A DNA stretch of 41,870 bases, from contig JAGVXA010000010.1 in the NCBI GenBank assembly GCA_018304025.1, positions 1 through 41,870 of the forward strand, written 5' to 3'. This document shows positions 15,246-23,241 of the stretch, in pieces. The stretch comes from Candidatus Pacearchaeota archaeon. Lineage in GTDB: Archaea; Nanobdellota; Nanobdellia; Pacearchaeales; GW2011-AR1. Position numbers and translations under genes: made by a program. The notes beneath the pieces were generated by a model. It searched no databases. It saw only the letters and a list, made by a program, of their open reading frames with translations, and was not told the DNA's origin. Position 1 is the first letter of the stretch. Each line of letters begins with the position of its first letter.

Positions 15246-17198
15246 TTAAATTCTTCTATACGGCTGTATCAGCGACATCGGCCTGCTGATTTGTCCTGGC
15301 ATTGCTGGGGGAGGGCTTGGCCTGTTCATTTGCCCTGGCGGGGAAAACTTTGGCGGCGGACTTGGACGCGTTAGAACAGTTACATTTGGTTCAGAAGAAC
15401 CTTTTTTTCTTAAAATTAAAAGAGCAATTATTGCGCCAATTAATATCACAACTAAAATTATAATTACTACTAGAATCATCATGGTTGAACTTGTCTCTGA
15501 TTCGCAGTCTTGCATCAATGATTGTCTTCCTGCTGTTGTGCCGCAGTTCATCGTGTCTGTTGCTGTTCTCGTTTGCTTTCCGTTTTTAGGACATTCTTCC
15601 GGAGTCCATTCGCTGTAAGTCCAACTTGGCGTGCAAACTTGGGGCGCAACATAAGTGCAAGTTTGTGTTATTGCCTGTCTTCCTGTTGTTGTTCCGCAGC
15701 TTCTTGCGTCTGTGGCTGTTCTTGTTTGATGTCCTGTTGCATCACAAGCGCTCCAAGCGCCGTAGGTCCAAATTGGCGTGCAGTATGTTATTGCTGGAGC
15801 AGAACCAAGAAATTCTTTTACTCCTGAATGATCCAAGCCAGAAACTTTGAAATAGCTTCCTTCAATTTCGCAGTCTATATCTCCTTCGCTGCCAGGGCAA
15901 CTAACGATTTCTTCAGAACCCTGATCGCAGTCGTTGGAAATATCATTTTCGCTGTCTGTGCTTTCGCTGTCTTCAACGCAGATTAGAGAGCTTGTGGAAT
16001 TTTTTTTGTTGACGTAAATTGTTTTTTCCGCGTCTATTCCTTCGACTATCAAGTAGCCGTATTTTTTGGTAGAAGACTGCCTTTGGAATTTAATTTCGTA
16101 GAAGTTTAATGGCTCGTCTTCGAAATCCCATCCAAATTCTGTTATTAATTCGTCGTCGTAATAGATTTCTACTGTTTCTTCTTCGTAGTCATTTACCCAA
16201 TCTTCTTCTTCGTCTCCGTCTATGAAGACTTCAAAATTTTCGCCGGCTTCGTCGAAATTTGATTCTTGGATTTTGTTTGGGGTTCCAATTCTTTTGTTGT
16301 TTCCATAATCGCAGTAACCTGTTACATTTACTGGTGTGAGAGAATTAAGTCCGCATTTGTTAGTGTCTTTGTAGTAGGTTGTGCTTTTTTCGGTTGTTGA
16401 ATTGCAGGGGGTTTGATAGGCTGTCCAATTTGGAAGGCAGGTTATGTCTGTTACTTTTGTCTGGGTTCCGTTGTATGTGAAACTGTATGCTTCAATTGGT
16501 TCGTTTAGGGCGTTATAAACAACTATATTTATTGGAACAGCTGTTGGAAGGATTGACTCTTGAGGGATTCTAAAATAGTTTCCTTCGCCGTCGAAGACTG
16601 TGTTGAAATTTGTGTTTGGACCTGCTGTAATGCTTATCAGCGCTTCTCCGCCTGAAGTGTAATTAATGTCAGTCACATTGAAATTCACGCTGCCGATTCT
16701 GCAAGTGTTGCTTCCTGCGGCTTCTGTTAAACCACAGACCTGGGGGGCTCCGGGTGCGTTAGTTATTTCCTGAATACTTGTTATGTTCATTCCTCCGCTT
16801 ACAAGAACTTGCGCTTTTAGAAGATAAGATTCTGAATTTGAAGAGTCGTTATAAGATGCAATAAAATATTTGTGATAATACTCTCCTGTTTTGTCTTTTT
16901 CTATAACTGTCAGGTTTTGGATTGCAGAAGTTGCTAATCTTTCACTTGGAGATTTTCCGATAATTGTGAATTGGTTTGTTGCGTCGTCGGCGTATAAGAT
17001 GTTAAAATTTAAACTTTCGTCACCGATGGTTGCAACGGATTTTATGCTGAAATTTCCGTCTCTTGTGAAAATAAAATTGCTTTCTCCTGGGGCAAAGGCA
17101 ATTTTTTTTTCTTGAATTGGGGATAATAAAAGCGCGAAAATCAAAATTGCCGCGATAAATAAAGTTATAAGCGCACTCTTTTTTATTTGAATTTTCAT
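15246..17198 (-). CDS. Membrane-anchored surface protein with TSP1-like repeats and Pro-rich tail
   Basis: The 650-residue protein begins MKIQIKKSALITLFIAAILIFALLL, an N-terminal signal or anchor. A long beta-rich ectodomain follows (about 30-460). Two Trp/Cys repeats resembling thrombospondin type 1 modules lie at about 463-560 (WTYGAWSACD..GHQTRTATD and WTYSEWTPEECPKNGKQTRTATD, each ending in Cys). A strong membrane helix is at about 572-597 (MMILVVIIILVVILIGAIIALLIL), then RKKG as stop-transfer signal. The tail is rich in Pro and basic residues (RPSPPPKFSPPG and related repeats). The ectodomain is therefore outside and the tail inside. I start at 17198; upstream codons fall in the tRNA-associated repeat. 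Adhesion or partner recruitment is inferred. Confidence 0.83.
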   Translation of the reverse strand: MKIQIKKSALITLFIAAILIFALLLSPIQEKKIAFAPGESNFIFTRDGNFSIKSVATIGDESLNFNILYADDATNQFTIIGKSPSERLATSAIQNLTVIEKDKTGEYYHKYFIASYNDSSNSESYLLKAQVLVSGGMNITSIQEITNAPGAPQVCGLTEAAGSNTCRIGSVNFNVTDINYTSGGEALISITAGPNTNFNTVFDGEGNYFRIPQESILPTAVPINIVVYNALNEPIEAYSFTYNGTQTKVTDITCLPNWTAYQTPCNSTTEKSTTYYKDTNKCGLNSLTPVNVTGYCDYGNNKRIGTPNKIQESNFDEAGENFEVFIDGDEEEDWVNDYEEETVEIYYDDELITEFGWDFEDEPLNFYEIKFQRQSSTKKYGYLIVEGIDAEKTIYVNKKNSTSSLICVEDSESTDSENDISNDCDQGSEEIVSCPGSEGDIDCEIEGSYFKVSGLDHSGVKEFLGSAPAITYCTPIWTYGAWSACDATGHQTRTATDARSCGTTTGRQAITQTCTYVAPQVCTPSWTYSEWTPEECPKNGKQTRTATDTMNCGTTAGRQSLMQDCESETSSTMMILVVIIILVVILIGAIIALLILRKKGSSEPNVTVLTRPSPPPKFSPPGQMNRPSPPPAMPGQISRPMSLIQPYRRI

Positions 17199-17262
17199 CG
17201 TCTCTTTTATGGTTTGTTTTAGTTGACGGATGTTATAAATATTTCTACTATTGGGGAAGAAT

Positions 17263-17509
17263 GGGAATTTTTGATTTGCTCTTGCTAATTCTGTTTGATT
17301 TGCTCTTGCTGCGGGCATCCTCGTCTGGCTAACGCCGACTGCGGTGCTCCTCGCTGCGGCAAACAAACATGCTCCGACCGGGACCCGAAATACAAACTCT
17401 TTAGAAAAGAGTTTCTATGAGTTCAGAAACTATAATTGCTTTGCTTCGCAAAGTTGTTTGCCGTCGGCACAAAACGGTAGGATTGAAGCAGTCTTTCAGA
17501 CTGCTAAAT
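17263..17509. repeat. tRNA-Glu-associated element with partial tRNA 3' copy
   Basis: Sequence related to the tRNA-His and tRNA-Ile elements (GGGAAT...GATTTGCTCTTGCT) begins at 17263 and is partly duplicated at about 17292-17310. At 17371-17388 a degenerate copy of the tRNA-Glu 3' end (GCTCCGACCGGGA) lies 139 bases from the real one. The interval between holds a series of small hairpins, including CTTTGC-TTC-GCAAAG and GCAGTCT-TTC-AGACTGC. Confidence 0.65.
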
Positions 17510-17581
17510 GCTCCGACCGGGATTCGAACCCGGGTTTCGGCCGCGAAAGGGCCGCGTCCTTGACCACTAGACTATAGGAGC
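17510..17581 (-). tRNA. tRNA-Glu (TTC)
   Basis: On the minus strand the anticodon arm is CGGCC-CTTTCGC-GGCCG, anticodon TTC for glutamate. The T arm is CCGGG-TTCGAAT-CCCGG. The acceptor stem GCTCCTA/TCGGAGC is paired except for T-C at 6-67, and A73 follows. Seventy-two bases, no intron seen. Confidence 0.93.
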
Positions 17582-17598
17582 GTTTATTTGTTAAGGAG

Positions 17599-17694
17599 AT
17601 GAGAAAAAAATTGCTTTTAAAACTTGCTATCCCAGGAAATTCTTTAGAAGAATTAGTCAGTGCAATAATTAGCGCATTAGAGTCGAGAAATTAG
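17599..17694 (+). pseudogene. Possible broken small ORF
   Basis: An ATG just after AAGGAG opens a 31-residue frame (MRKKLLLKLAIPGNSLEELV...). After its TAG a second frame continues with KLAETGEYKIYKEF to 17732, suggesting a single small gene with an indel. A 30-base part (17664-17693) recurs imperfectly at 19250-19279. No function is recognisable; this may be a remnant or chance. Confidence 0.25.
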
Positions 17695-17766
17695 CTGAAA
17701 CTGGAGAATATAAAATCTACAAAGAATTTTAAGAATTAATTTAAAAAATAAAATAAATTTGAATTA

Positions 17767-18069
17767 TCAGGACTTGATTAATTGAACTCCTGTGACTATG
17801 CCCCATATCCAAGCAATTGCCCAGAGGATGCAAAAGACTATCCATCCTGGAATGAATATCGCCGCTATTAACGCGAGCGCTATTAAGACGAGCTGATAAA
17901 TTCCGGTTTTTATTCTGCCTGCAATTATGCTTCCGAGTCCGGGAAGGAGAATGTTTAACACTAAGGCGCTAATTGTCAAAACTAAATGCCAGAACTGAAA
18001 TTTGTTTCGCAGATTTTTTTCCTGAGAGGATTTTCTCTTGATAGTTTTTCTTTTAGTTTTTCTTGCCAT
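17767..18069 (-). CDS. TM2-like small membrane protein
   Basis: The 100-residue protein begins with about 28 mostly basic residues (MARKTKRKTIKRKSSQEKN...), then two hydrophobic regions. The first contains LPGLGSIIAGRIKTGIYQLVL, resembling TM2-type membrane domains in which a Gly-rich turn precedes a paired helix; the second is IPGWIVFCILWAIAWIWGIVTG. The basic N-terminus should be cytoplasmic. A strong Shine-Dalgarno, AAGGAGGT, lies three bases before the ATG at 18069, which fixes the start. No function is known for the family. Confidence 0.78.
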   Translation of the reverse strand: MARKTKRKTIKRKSSQEKNLRNKFQFWHLVLTISALVLNILLPGLGSIIAGRIKTGIYQLVLIALALIAAIFIPGWIVFCILWAIAWIWGIVTGVQLIKS

Positions 18070-18072
18070 TTT

Positions 18073-18080
18073 ACCTCCTT
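18073..18080 (-). promoter_or_regulatory. Strong Shine-Dalgarno AAGGAGGT
   Basis: This full-length Shine-Dalgarno fixes the start of the TM2-like gene at 18069 and shows that this organism uses leadered translation as well as leaderless messages. Confidence 0.8.
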
Positions 18081-18165
18081 TTTGCAATTAATATAATTTA
18101 ACATACTTTTTTCTTTATATAGGTTTTGGTTTTCAGGATTTTGTTGATAGATAAACAAATTGCGA

Positions 18166-18190
18166 TTGCGCGCGAATTGGACGCCAATTG
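18166..18190 (+). other. Partial copy of the three-way-junction element
   Basis: TTGCGCGCGAATTGGACGCC keeps the 5' outer-stem style, the AATTG junction and the first bases of hairpin 1, but the 3' half is missing. It sits just before the methyltransferase promoter. It may be a decayed copy or a chance match. Confidence 0.3.
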
Positions 18191-18225
18191 AAAAAATATA
18201 AAAAGGGTGAATGGGTGGTTTTTTC

Positions 18226-19218
18226 ATGGAACAAAAAGAAAAAACTAAGAATTTTAAGAAGCAAATTGTGCCGGAAGGAAAAGTAAATGACTTGATTTTC
18301 AAGGAATTGATTAAGAGAGGATATTCTTTGAGGGGGAACACGAGAGTTTGGAATATCGCTGACTCTAAACTTTGGTATTTGACTCCGGCGCAGGCGCAGG
18401 CGTTTTTAGACTTGGAGAAGTCTACAGACTATCAGAAAGAGGTTATTCAAAAAGAAATTGATTTAATTAATAAAAATATGGGGGAAGTTGTAAAAAAAGT
18501 GGAGGGAGAAAATATTAATATTGTAGATATTGGCTGCGGCGACGGTAAAAAGGCGGTTTTATTTATTGAAAAGTTTGGCTTGGAGCACGTGAAAATTCGG
18601 TACTGCCCGATTGATATAAGCAACTATATGGTTACCAAGGCAATTAACAGAATAAAGAAATTGAATATCGAAGAGATAATTGAGTTTCAATGGAATATTT
18701 CTGATTTTGAGAATTTGGAAAATGTTGCGAATCTGATTAAATCTCAAAAATCTGGTAAGAATTTATTTTTGCTATTAGGAAACACTTTGGGAAATTTTGA
18801 AATTAATGAGCTGCTTTATGAAATAAGGAGCAGCATGGAATGCGGGGAAGTTTTGCTGATTGGAAATGGCTTGAATAATGCTAATGTCGAGGATATAGTA
18901 AAGTCCTATAACAGTTCTGACGTTTACAATTTTCTTATACATCTTTTGACGCAGTTAGGATTTGAAGCGGGCGATTTGGATTTTGGAGTAAGATTTGAAA
19001 ATTCGCGGGTTGAATTATTTTATACTGTGAAAGACAATGTTAAAATAAGTTTTCTTGGCAAGAATGTTTATTTTAATAAAGGGGATCAGATAATTGTTTC
19101 TGTTTCTTACAAATATGACAAGGACGAATTCAAAAGCTTGCTAAACTTGTATTTTGACGACGTTGATGTTTTTACTTCTAAGGATGAGTCGTATGCGCTG
19201 GCGCTTTGCAAGAAATAA
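18226..19218 (+). CDS. Histidine-specific-type SAM-dependent methyltransferase
   Basis: The protein of 330 residues belongs to the Methyltransf_33 (EgtD-like, histidine-specific) group by recalled motifs. The SAM-binding motif VDIGCGDGKKA lies near residues 103-113, and LLLGNTLGNF near 180-189 is characteristic. A preceding segment includes WNIADSKLWYLT. Characterised relatives trimethylate the histidine alpha-amine in ergothioneine synthesis; others act on diphthamide or unknown substrates, so the substrate here is open. An AAAATATAAAAAGG box ends about 20 nt before the ATG at 18226, favouring that start over 18211. No ergothioneine genes are nearby. Confidence 0.78.
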   Translation: MEQKEKTKNFKKQIVPEGKVNDLIFKELIKRGYSLRGNTRVWNIADSKLWYLTPAQAQAFLDLEKSTDYQKEVIQKEIDLINKNMGEVVKKVEGENINIVDIGCGDGKKAVLFIEKFGLEHVKIRYCPIDISNYMVTKAINRIKKLNIEEIIEFQWNISDFENLENVANLIKSQKSGKNLFLLLGNTLGNFEINELLYEIRSSMECGEVLLIGNGLNNANVEDIVKSYNSSDVYNFLIHLLTQLGFEAGDLDFGVRFENSRVELFYTVKDNVKISFLGKNVYFNKGDQIIVSVSYKYDKDEFKSLLNLYFDDVDVFTSKDESYALALCKK

Positions 19219-19382
19219 CGATACTTTTGAAAATAATCCGTTTGGAAAAAATAATTAGCGTGGTAGAATCGAGAAATTAATCGAAGATTAATTTCCGAGT
19301 ATTTGATGATTAATTGAAGTTGATATTTTTACGGTTTAGAGAAACGAAACTTTAAATAACTTACAAATTCTGTTATCTGTGA

Positions 19383-19407
19383 GATCCTGTAGCTCAGCCT
19401 GGTTTAG
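19383..19407 (+). repeat. Duplicate of the tRNA-Ile 5' end
   Basis: The 25 bases from 19383 (GATCCTGTAGCTCAGCCTGG and five more) are identical to the first 25 of the tRNA at 19464. The following GC-rich sequence is not tRNA. GCTCAGC at 19393-19399 can pair with GCTGAGC at 19439-19445. Confidence 0.85.
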
Positions 19408-19463
19408 GTCCGCCTTGACTGGCGCCTTGGAAAACCACGCTGAGCAGTAGGAAGGAAACAGAA

Positions 19464-19587
19464 GATCCTGTAGCTCAGCCTGGTTTAGAGCACCGCTCTT
19501 ATATGAGTTTGGTTCGTTAGAACTGAATTTTCTCGCTTGAGAAAGCTAAGAAAGGCGGGGGTCCTGGGTTCAAATCCCAGCAGGATC
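19464..19587 (+). tRNA. tRNA-Ile (TAT) with a 49-nt intron
   Basis: Exon 1 is 19464-19503 and exon 2 is 19553-19587, with A73 at 19588. The acceptor stem GATCCTG/CAGGATC is perfect, the anticodon stem is CCGCT/GGCGG and the T arm CTGGG-TTCAAAT-CCCAG. The spliced anticodon loop CTTATAA gives anticodon TAT, reading AUA. CTTA at 19498-19501 pairs with TAAG at 19547-19550, leaving three-base bulges TAT and AAA: a canonical bulge-helix-bulge with the intron at 37/38. Most archaea read AUA with a modified CAT anticodon; TAT is known from a few lineages such as Nanoarchaeum. Confidence 0.85.
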
Positions 19588-19670
19588 ATTGGGGAAGGGA
19601 ATCTTCGATTCGCTCTTGCTCGAGTACTCGCGTCGGCGAACGAAGAGGTTCAAATCCCAGCAGGATCATT
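19567..19670. repeat. tRNA-Ile 3'-end duplication flanking a 56-bp hairpin element
   Basis: Twenty-four bases of the tRNA 3' end (19567-19590) are repeated exactly at 19647-19670. The 56-base spacer (19591-19646) carries the same 35-base core as at tRNA-His, with TCTTCGATTCGC facing GCGAACGAAGA as an imperfect inverted repeat around CGAGTACTCG. Confidence 0.88.
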
Positions 19671-19678
19671 TATTAAAA

Positions 19679-19843
19679 ATGGAAATTACATACGACAAAC
19701 AAGCAAATGCAATATACATTGAATTTCGCAAAGGTAGTTTTGCTAAGAATAAAAAGATAGATGATTTTACGATAATTGATTTTGATAACGAAGGAAATAT
19801 TTTAGGAATTGAGCTGCTTGATTTTCGTAAAAAAGTTGTATAG
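19679..19843 (+). CDS. DUF2283 family small protein
   Basis: This 54-residue protein matches DUF2283 by pattern: an initial YDKQANAIYIEF strand, a variable loop, IIDFDNEGNILGIELLDF and a short tail. Family members are small, often of unknown function, sometimes near toxin-antitoxin-like genes. I start at the ATG at 19679, eight bases after the duplicated tRNA 3' end; earlier codons lie in that repeat. The YchF-like gene begins 36 bases downstream. Confidence 0.8.
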   Translation: MEITYDKQANAIYIEFRKGSFAKNKKIDDFTIIDFDNEGNILGIELLDFRKKVV

Positions 19844-19879
19844 GATTAATTTTATTAACTCTGGTTCTTGAAGATTAAT

Positions 19880-21064
19880 ATGCTAGTGGGATTAGTAGGC
19901 AGGCCGAATTCAGGGAAGAGCACGTTTTTCAAAGCAGCGACTCTCGCTGATATTTTAATTGCGGATTATCCTTTTGCGACGATAAAACCGAATCACGGGA
20001 TGGGTTATGTCAAGATTGAAGATTTGGCTCCTGAGTTCGGGAAGATTTCAAATCCGCGGGAGGGTTTTGTGAAAGGCGAGAAAGGAAAGTGGAGATTTGT
20101 GCCGTTTGATTTGATGGATGTTGCGGGCTTGGTTGCGGGGGCTTCAGAGGGGAAGGGATTGGGAAATGAATTTCTCAGCGACTTGGCGGGGGCTGACGCG
20201 TTTATTCATGTTGTTGACATGTCGGGAGAATTTGACGGCGAGGGAAAACCAACTAAAAATTATTATCCTGGACAGGATATTAAGATTATCGAGAATGAGC
20301 TTGACTTGTGGTACGCTGGAATTTTGAAAAAAGTTTGGAAGACGTTTGCGAGGACTGTCGAGATGCAGAAGAAAAAAATTTCAGAGGAAGTTGCGCGGCA
20401 GTTTTCTGGACTGAAGGTTAAAGAGGAAGATGTTAAATATGTTATTCGCAAAATTGGATTAAATCCAGACAGGCCTGCGGTTTGGGGCGACGAAGATGTG
20501 ATGAAATTTGCGCGAGAGCTGCGCCGCGCGAGCAAGCCGATGATTATTGCGGCAAATAAAATGGATAGGCCTGCTTCTGCTGAGAATTTTAAAAAAGTTA
20601 AATCTGAATTTGATTATCCGATTGTTCCGTGTTTTGCCGAGGGAGAATTGGCTTTGCGCGAGGCAGACAAGCACGGGCTTATTTCTTATATTCCTGGAGA
20701 GGATAGATTTGAAATAATTAAAGAGCTGAATGAGAAACAGAAGACAGCGCTTGAAGGAATCAAGAAAGAGATTAAAGATTTTGGCTCGACGGGAGTTCAG
20801 GAAGTTTTGAATAAAGTTGTTTTTGAGATTTTGAAAATGATTTGCGTTTTTCCGGCTGGGGACAAGATGACTGATTCGAAAGGAAATGTTCTGCCTGATT
20901 GCTATTTGATGCCTTTCGGAAGCACTGCTTTGGATTTTGCTTTTAGATTGCATTCTGATATTGGAAATAATTTTGTCAAGGCGATTTTGCTGAAGACGAA
21001 GAGGGCTGTTGGGAAGGATTATGAGTTGAAGCATAGGGACGGATTGGAAATTATGGTGAAGTAG
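19880..21064 (+). CDS. ychF: YchF-type (Obg family) GTPase/ATPase with TGS domain
   Basis: Archaeal YchF-like translation-associated P-loop GTPases bind ribosomes. In this 394-residue protein the G1 loop GRPNSGKST is near residues 6-14, the G2/switch region around YPFATIKPN, G3 DVAGLV near 78-83 and G4 NKMD near 228-231. The C-terminal third contains a TGS domain (MPFGSTALDFAFRLHSDIG, near 345-365). Length matches archaeal members. I start at the ATG at 19880, preceding the conserved LVGLVGRPN strand, rather than a TTG 12 bases earlier. Nucleotide specificity (ATP or GTP) cannot be settled from sequence. Confidence 0.92.
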   Translation: MLVGLVGRPNSGKSTFFKAATLADILIADYPFATIKPNHGMGYVKIEDLAPEFGKISNPREGFVKGEKGKWRFVPFDLMDVAGLVAGASEGKGLGNEFLSDLAGADAFIHVVDMSGEFDGEGKPTKNYYPGQDIKIIENELDLWYAGILKKVWKTFARTVEMQKKKISEEVARQFSGLKVKEEDVKYVIRKIGLNPDRPAVWGDEDVMKFARELRRASKPMIIAANKMDRPASAENFKKVKSEFDYPIVPCFAEGELALREADKHGLISYIPGEDRFEIIKELNEKQKTALEGIKKEIKDFGSTGVQEVLNKVVFEILKMICVFPAGDKMTDSKGNVLPDCYLMPFGSTALDFAFRLHSDIGNNFVKAILLKTKRAVGKDYELKHRDGLEIMVK

Positions 21065-21149
21065 CGAAAAGCTTTTATACAGAATCAGCATTTAATTAGG
21101 ATAATCTTCCCCGCTGATCAATAAACCGAACAGCGGGTTTTATCTTCAA

Positions 21150-21683
21150 ATGGAGAATGCAGTTATTCTTATTGATGGCGGATATTTCAATAGGATTCTA
21201 AAAAATAATTTTGGCGATTTAAATCTTGATTATCTTAAATTTTGTGAGTTAATCTGTGAAATGTTGAAAGTAAAAAGACTTCGAACTTATTATTATAATT
21301 GTCTCCCCTTTGTAAGGGTCGGAAATGAACTGGATAAAAAAAGATTGAGTAATGTACAAAAATTTTTAGGAAATCTTAAACGCCTCCCAAGATTTGAAGT
21401 GAAAATTGGAAAATTACAGTTTATTGGGGGAAAGTTCAGACAAAAAATGGTTGATGTTTTAATGTCGCTCGATATCGTTAAAAAATCTATTGGCAGCAGT
21501 GTTGGACATATTATATTGATTGCAGGCGACGCGGATTTTGTTCCCGCTATAAAGATAGCCAAAGATTCTAATATAATCGCTCATTTGTTTTATCATCCTT
21601 CTTCTGTCCATAATGAATTATTGGACGAGATAGATGAACTTCATGTTTTAGATAAAGATCTGATTGATAAATGCAGGATTTAA
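21150..21683 (+). CDS. NYN-domain (LabA/DUF88-like) PIN-fold nuclease
   Basis: NYN proteins are PIN-fold RNases with a metal site of clustered acidic residues. The pattern is visible in 177 residues: ILIDGGYF at 6-13 (first Asp), KMVDVLMSLDIV at about 99-110, and LIAGDADFVPAIKIAKDSN at about 122-140. All expected aspartates are present, so it is probably active. An inverted pair CCCGC/GCGGG spans 21110-21137 just upstream, inside the expected leader. Targets are unknown; related proteins act in RNA processing or defence. Confidence 0.87.
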   Translation: MENAVILIDGGYFNRILKNNFGDLNLDYLKFCELICEMLKVKRLRTYYYNCLPFVRVGNELDKKRLSNVQKFLGNLKRLPRFEVKIGKLQFIGGKFRQKMVDVLMSLDIVKKSIGSSVGHIILIAGDADFVPAIKIAKDSNIIAHLFYHPSSVHNELLDEIDELHVLDKDLIDKCRI

Positions 21684-21743
21684 TTGGAAATTATGGTGAA
21701 ATAGAACGCTAAATTTTAAATATCTCTTTTGTTTTTATTTTTC

Positions 21744-21956
21744 ATGGACATTCAAGTAAGAGTGAAGTTCGGAAGTTTCAAACAAGATGTTGAGAAATTT
21801 GCTGATAGAAGATATTTTGTGAGGATACTTTCCAAAGAGGAAGAACCTGATGCGATGGATGAATTAGTTGGGTTATTATCGAAGAAATTAGGAGTTCCTC
21901 TTGACGGAATTCAGCTGAAGCAGGATAAGGGACAGGATAAGGTTTTTGTTATTTGA
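21744..21956 (+). CDS. DUF167 (YggU/UPF0235-like) protein, divergent
   Basis: This 70-residue protein has the DUF167 layout: an initial strand DIQVRVKFGSF, then YFVRILSKEEEPDAMDELVGLLSKKLGVPLDGIQL and a final strand KVFVI. It lacks the Gly-x-Ala-Asn motif of typical members, replaced by PDAMDEL, so it is divergent from the second copy at 23387. I start at the ATG at 21744, with a TTAAATATC box about 22 nt upstream. Function of the family is unknown. Confidence 0.7.
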   Translation: MDIQVRVKFGSFKQDVEKFADRRYFVRILSKEEEPDAMDELVGLLSKKLGVPLDGIQLKQDKGQDKVFVI

Positions 21957-21981
21957 ATTCGTGTATATAAATTTTAATTGT

Positions 21982-22060
21982 TTTGTCGCGCATTTGGACG
22001 CCATTTTTTGTCGTCGGCGTCTTGTCTGAAAAATTTGCTCCGTAAATTTAGCGCGGCAAA
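21982..22060 (+). ncRNA. Three-way-junction structured element, copy 2
   Basis: Outer stem 21982-21991 pairs with 22051-22060 (10 bp, one G-T). Hairpin 1 is GACGCC 21997-22002 with GGCGTC 22016-22021, and hairpin 2 pairs 22031-22038 with 22042-22049. The junctions are ATTTG and TTGTCT, slightly changed from the AATTG and TTATCT of the other copies. Confidence 0.6.
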
Positions 22061-22392
22061 CTAAAAAATTAAAAATTTTTGTGCGGTTGTTTGAACGGAA
22101 AAAATAGCCACAATAAATTTGTACGGCGCGAAGCGCCGGACGTCGCCGATTTTTAGAGTTTTGTCGACGGAAAACGGCGGTTAATGTCGATTGTGCGAAT
22201 GTGAAAATAATTTGAAGAGGGGAATAATTAATGAGAAGAAAATTAAATGGGGACGGGAGGATAGTTAATTGGAAGAAAAATTCTCGAGAGGCTGTGAGAC
22301 TAATGAACTGATTGAGGAGATGACGAGTGAAAATTAAAGATGCGAAGAATATAAAAACTCTTTTTTGTTTATTCGAACAAGAGTGTGATAAA
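22061..22392. other. Intergenic region with small hairpins
   Basis: No established gene. A GGCGC-GAA-GCGCC hairpin sits at about 22124-22136, and ACTCTT...AAGAGT at about 22358-22385 can pair just before the GHMP kinase start. A short frame at 22231-22311 is listed separately. Confidence 0.4.
22231..22311 (+). CDS. Possible 26-residue peptide
   Basis: An ATG preceded by GAGGGG opens a basic 26-residue frame (MRRKLNGDGRIVNWKKNSRE...) before the GHMP kinase gene. It could be a leader peptide or chance. No homology is recognised. Confidence 0.2.
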   Translation: MRRKLNGDGRIVNWKKNSREAVRLMN

Positions 22393-23241
22393 ATGATAAA
22401 AGTAACTGCGCCTGTTCGCATTGATATTTCTGCCGGCTGGAGCGACGCTGATCCTTTTCGAGGGCAATTCGGCGGGGCTGTCTTGAATGCAGCGATTACT
22501 CTGCGAGTGAGCGGGATACTGGATAACAACAAATTGACGACGAGCTTAGAAAAAGTTCCGGCTGCTTCTGGGCTGGGAACTTCGGGGGCGCTGAGAACAG
22601 CTTATCTTGTGATTGCAAACCCTTCTTTGATTGAAAATAAAATGGAACTTGTGAAAAGAGTTAATACTTTTGAGAACGCTATCGTCGGGCAGAGAGCTGG
22701 ATTTCAGGATCAGTGCGCTGCTATATTCGGAGGAGTTAATTATTGGGATTTTTACAAAGACGGTTCGATACGCAGAATTAGTATTCCTGAAAGCAAGGCA
22801 ACGCATTTGTTTGACAGGTTGGTTTTAGTTTATACCGGCGACAGGCATCAATCTTCCGATGTTCATTCTGATGTTTTTGTAGGGAAGACTTACATGAAAC
22901 ATATTTTTGCGATTCAGAGAATGAAAGAAATCGCTAGGGAAATGAAGACGCATATTACTAATGAGAAAATGATGGCTGTTTTAATTAATGAAACTTGGGA
23001 GCTGCAAAAATCTTTGCATCTCGGGATGGAGACTTTTGCCATGAAAAAAATTCAGAAATTTGCCGAGGGAGATTATCTGGCGTGCAGAGCTACTGGGGCT
23101 GGCGGTGGAGGATGCATGATTTTTTATACTGACAAGAAACAAAAACTGATTAGCAAATTGAAGAAAGCAGACGGACAATTGCACAAAATGAGAGTTATTC
23201 CGTTTAAGTTTGATTACGGCGGGATAAGATTCGAGAAATAG
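22393..23241 (+). CDS. GHMP-family sugar kinase
   Basis: GHMP kinases phosphorylate small sugars or isoprenoid precursors. This 282-residue protein opens with APVRIDISAGWSDADPF and GGAVLNAAI, typical of the fucokinase/heptose-7-phosphate kinase branch. The ATP-binding PAASGLGTSGAL loop is near 56-67, and the C-terminal ATGAGGGGCMIFY glycine loop near 233-245. A sugar substrate is therefore likelier than mevalonate or homoserine, and a role in surface glycan precursor synthesis would suit the many glycosylation sequons here, but this is inference. I start at the ATG at 22393; a GTG at 22327 with a GAGGAG upstream would add 22 residues. Confidence 0.85.
   Translation: MIKVTAPVRIDISAGWSDADPFRGQFGGAVLNAAITLRVSGILDNNKLTTSLEKVPAASGLGTSGALRTAYLVIANPSLIENKMELVKRVNTFENAIVGQRAGFQDQCAAIFGGVNYWDFYKDGSIRRISIPESKATHLFDRLVLVYTGDRHQSSDVHSDVFVGKTYMKHIFAIQRMKEIAREMKTHITNEKMMAVLINETWELQKSLHLGMETFAMKKIQKFAEGDYLACRATGAGGGGCMIFYTDKKQKLISKLKKADGQLHKMRVIPFKFDYGGIRFEK

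Noticed and set aside
20459-21091. 210-residue antisense frame opposite the YchF-type GTPase
   Set aside because: The sense strand is a well-conserved GTPase; the antisense product has no motif and no promoter of its own.
21888-22532. 214-residue minus-strand frame across the three-way-junction element and the GHMP kinase start
   Set aside because: It crosses a structured intergenic region and a conserved kinase N-terminus; composition is not protein-like.
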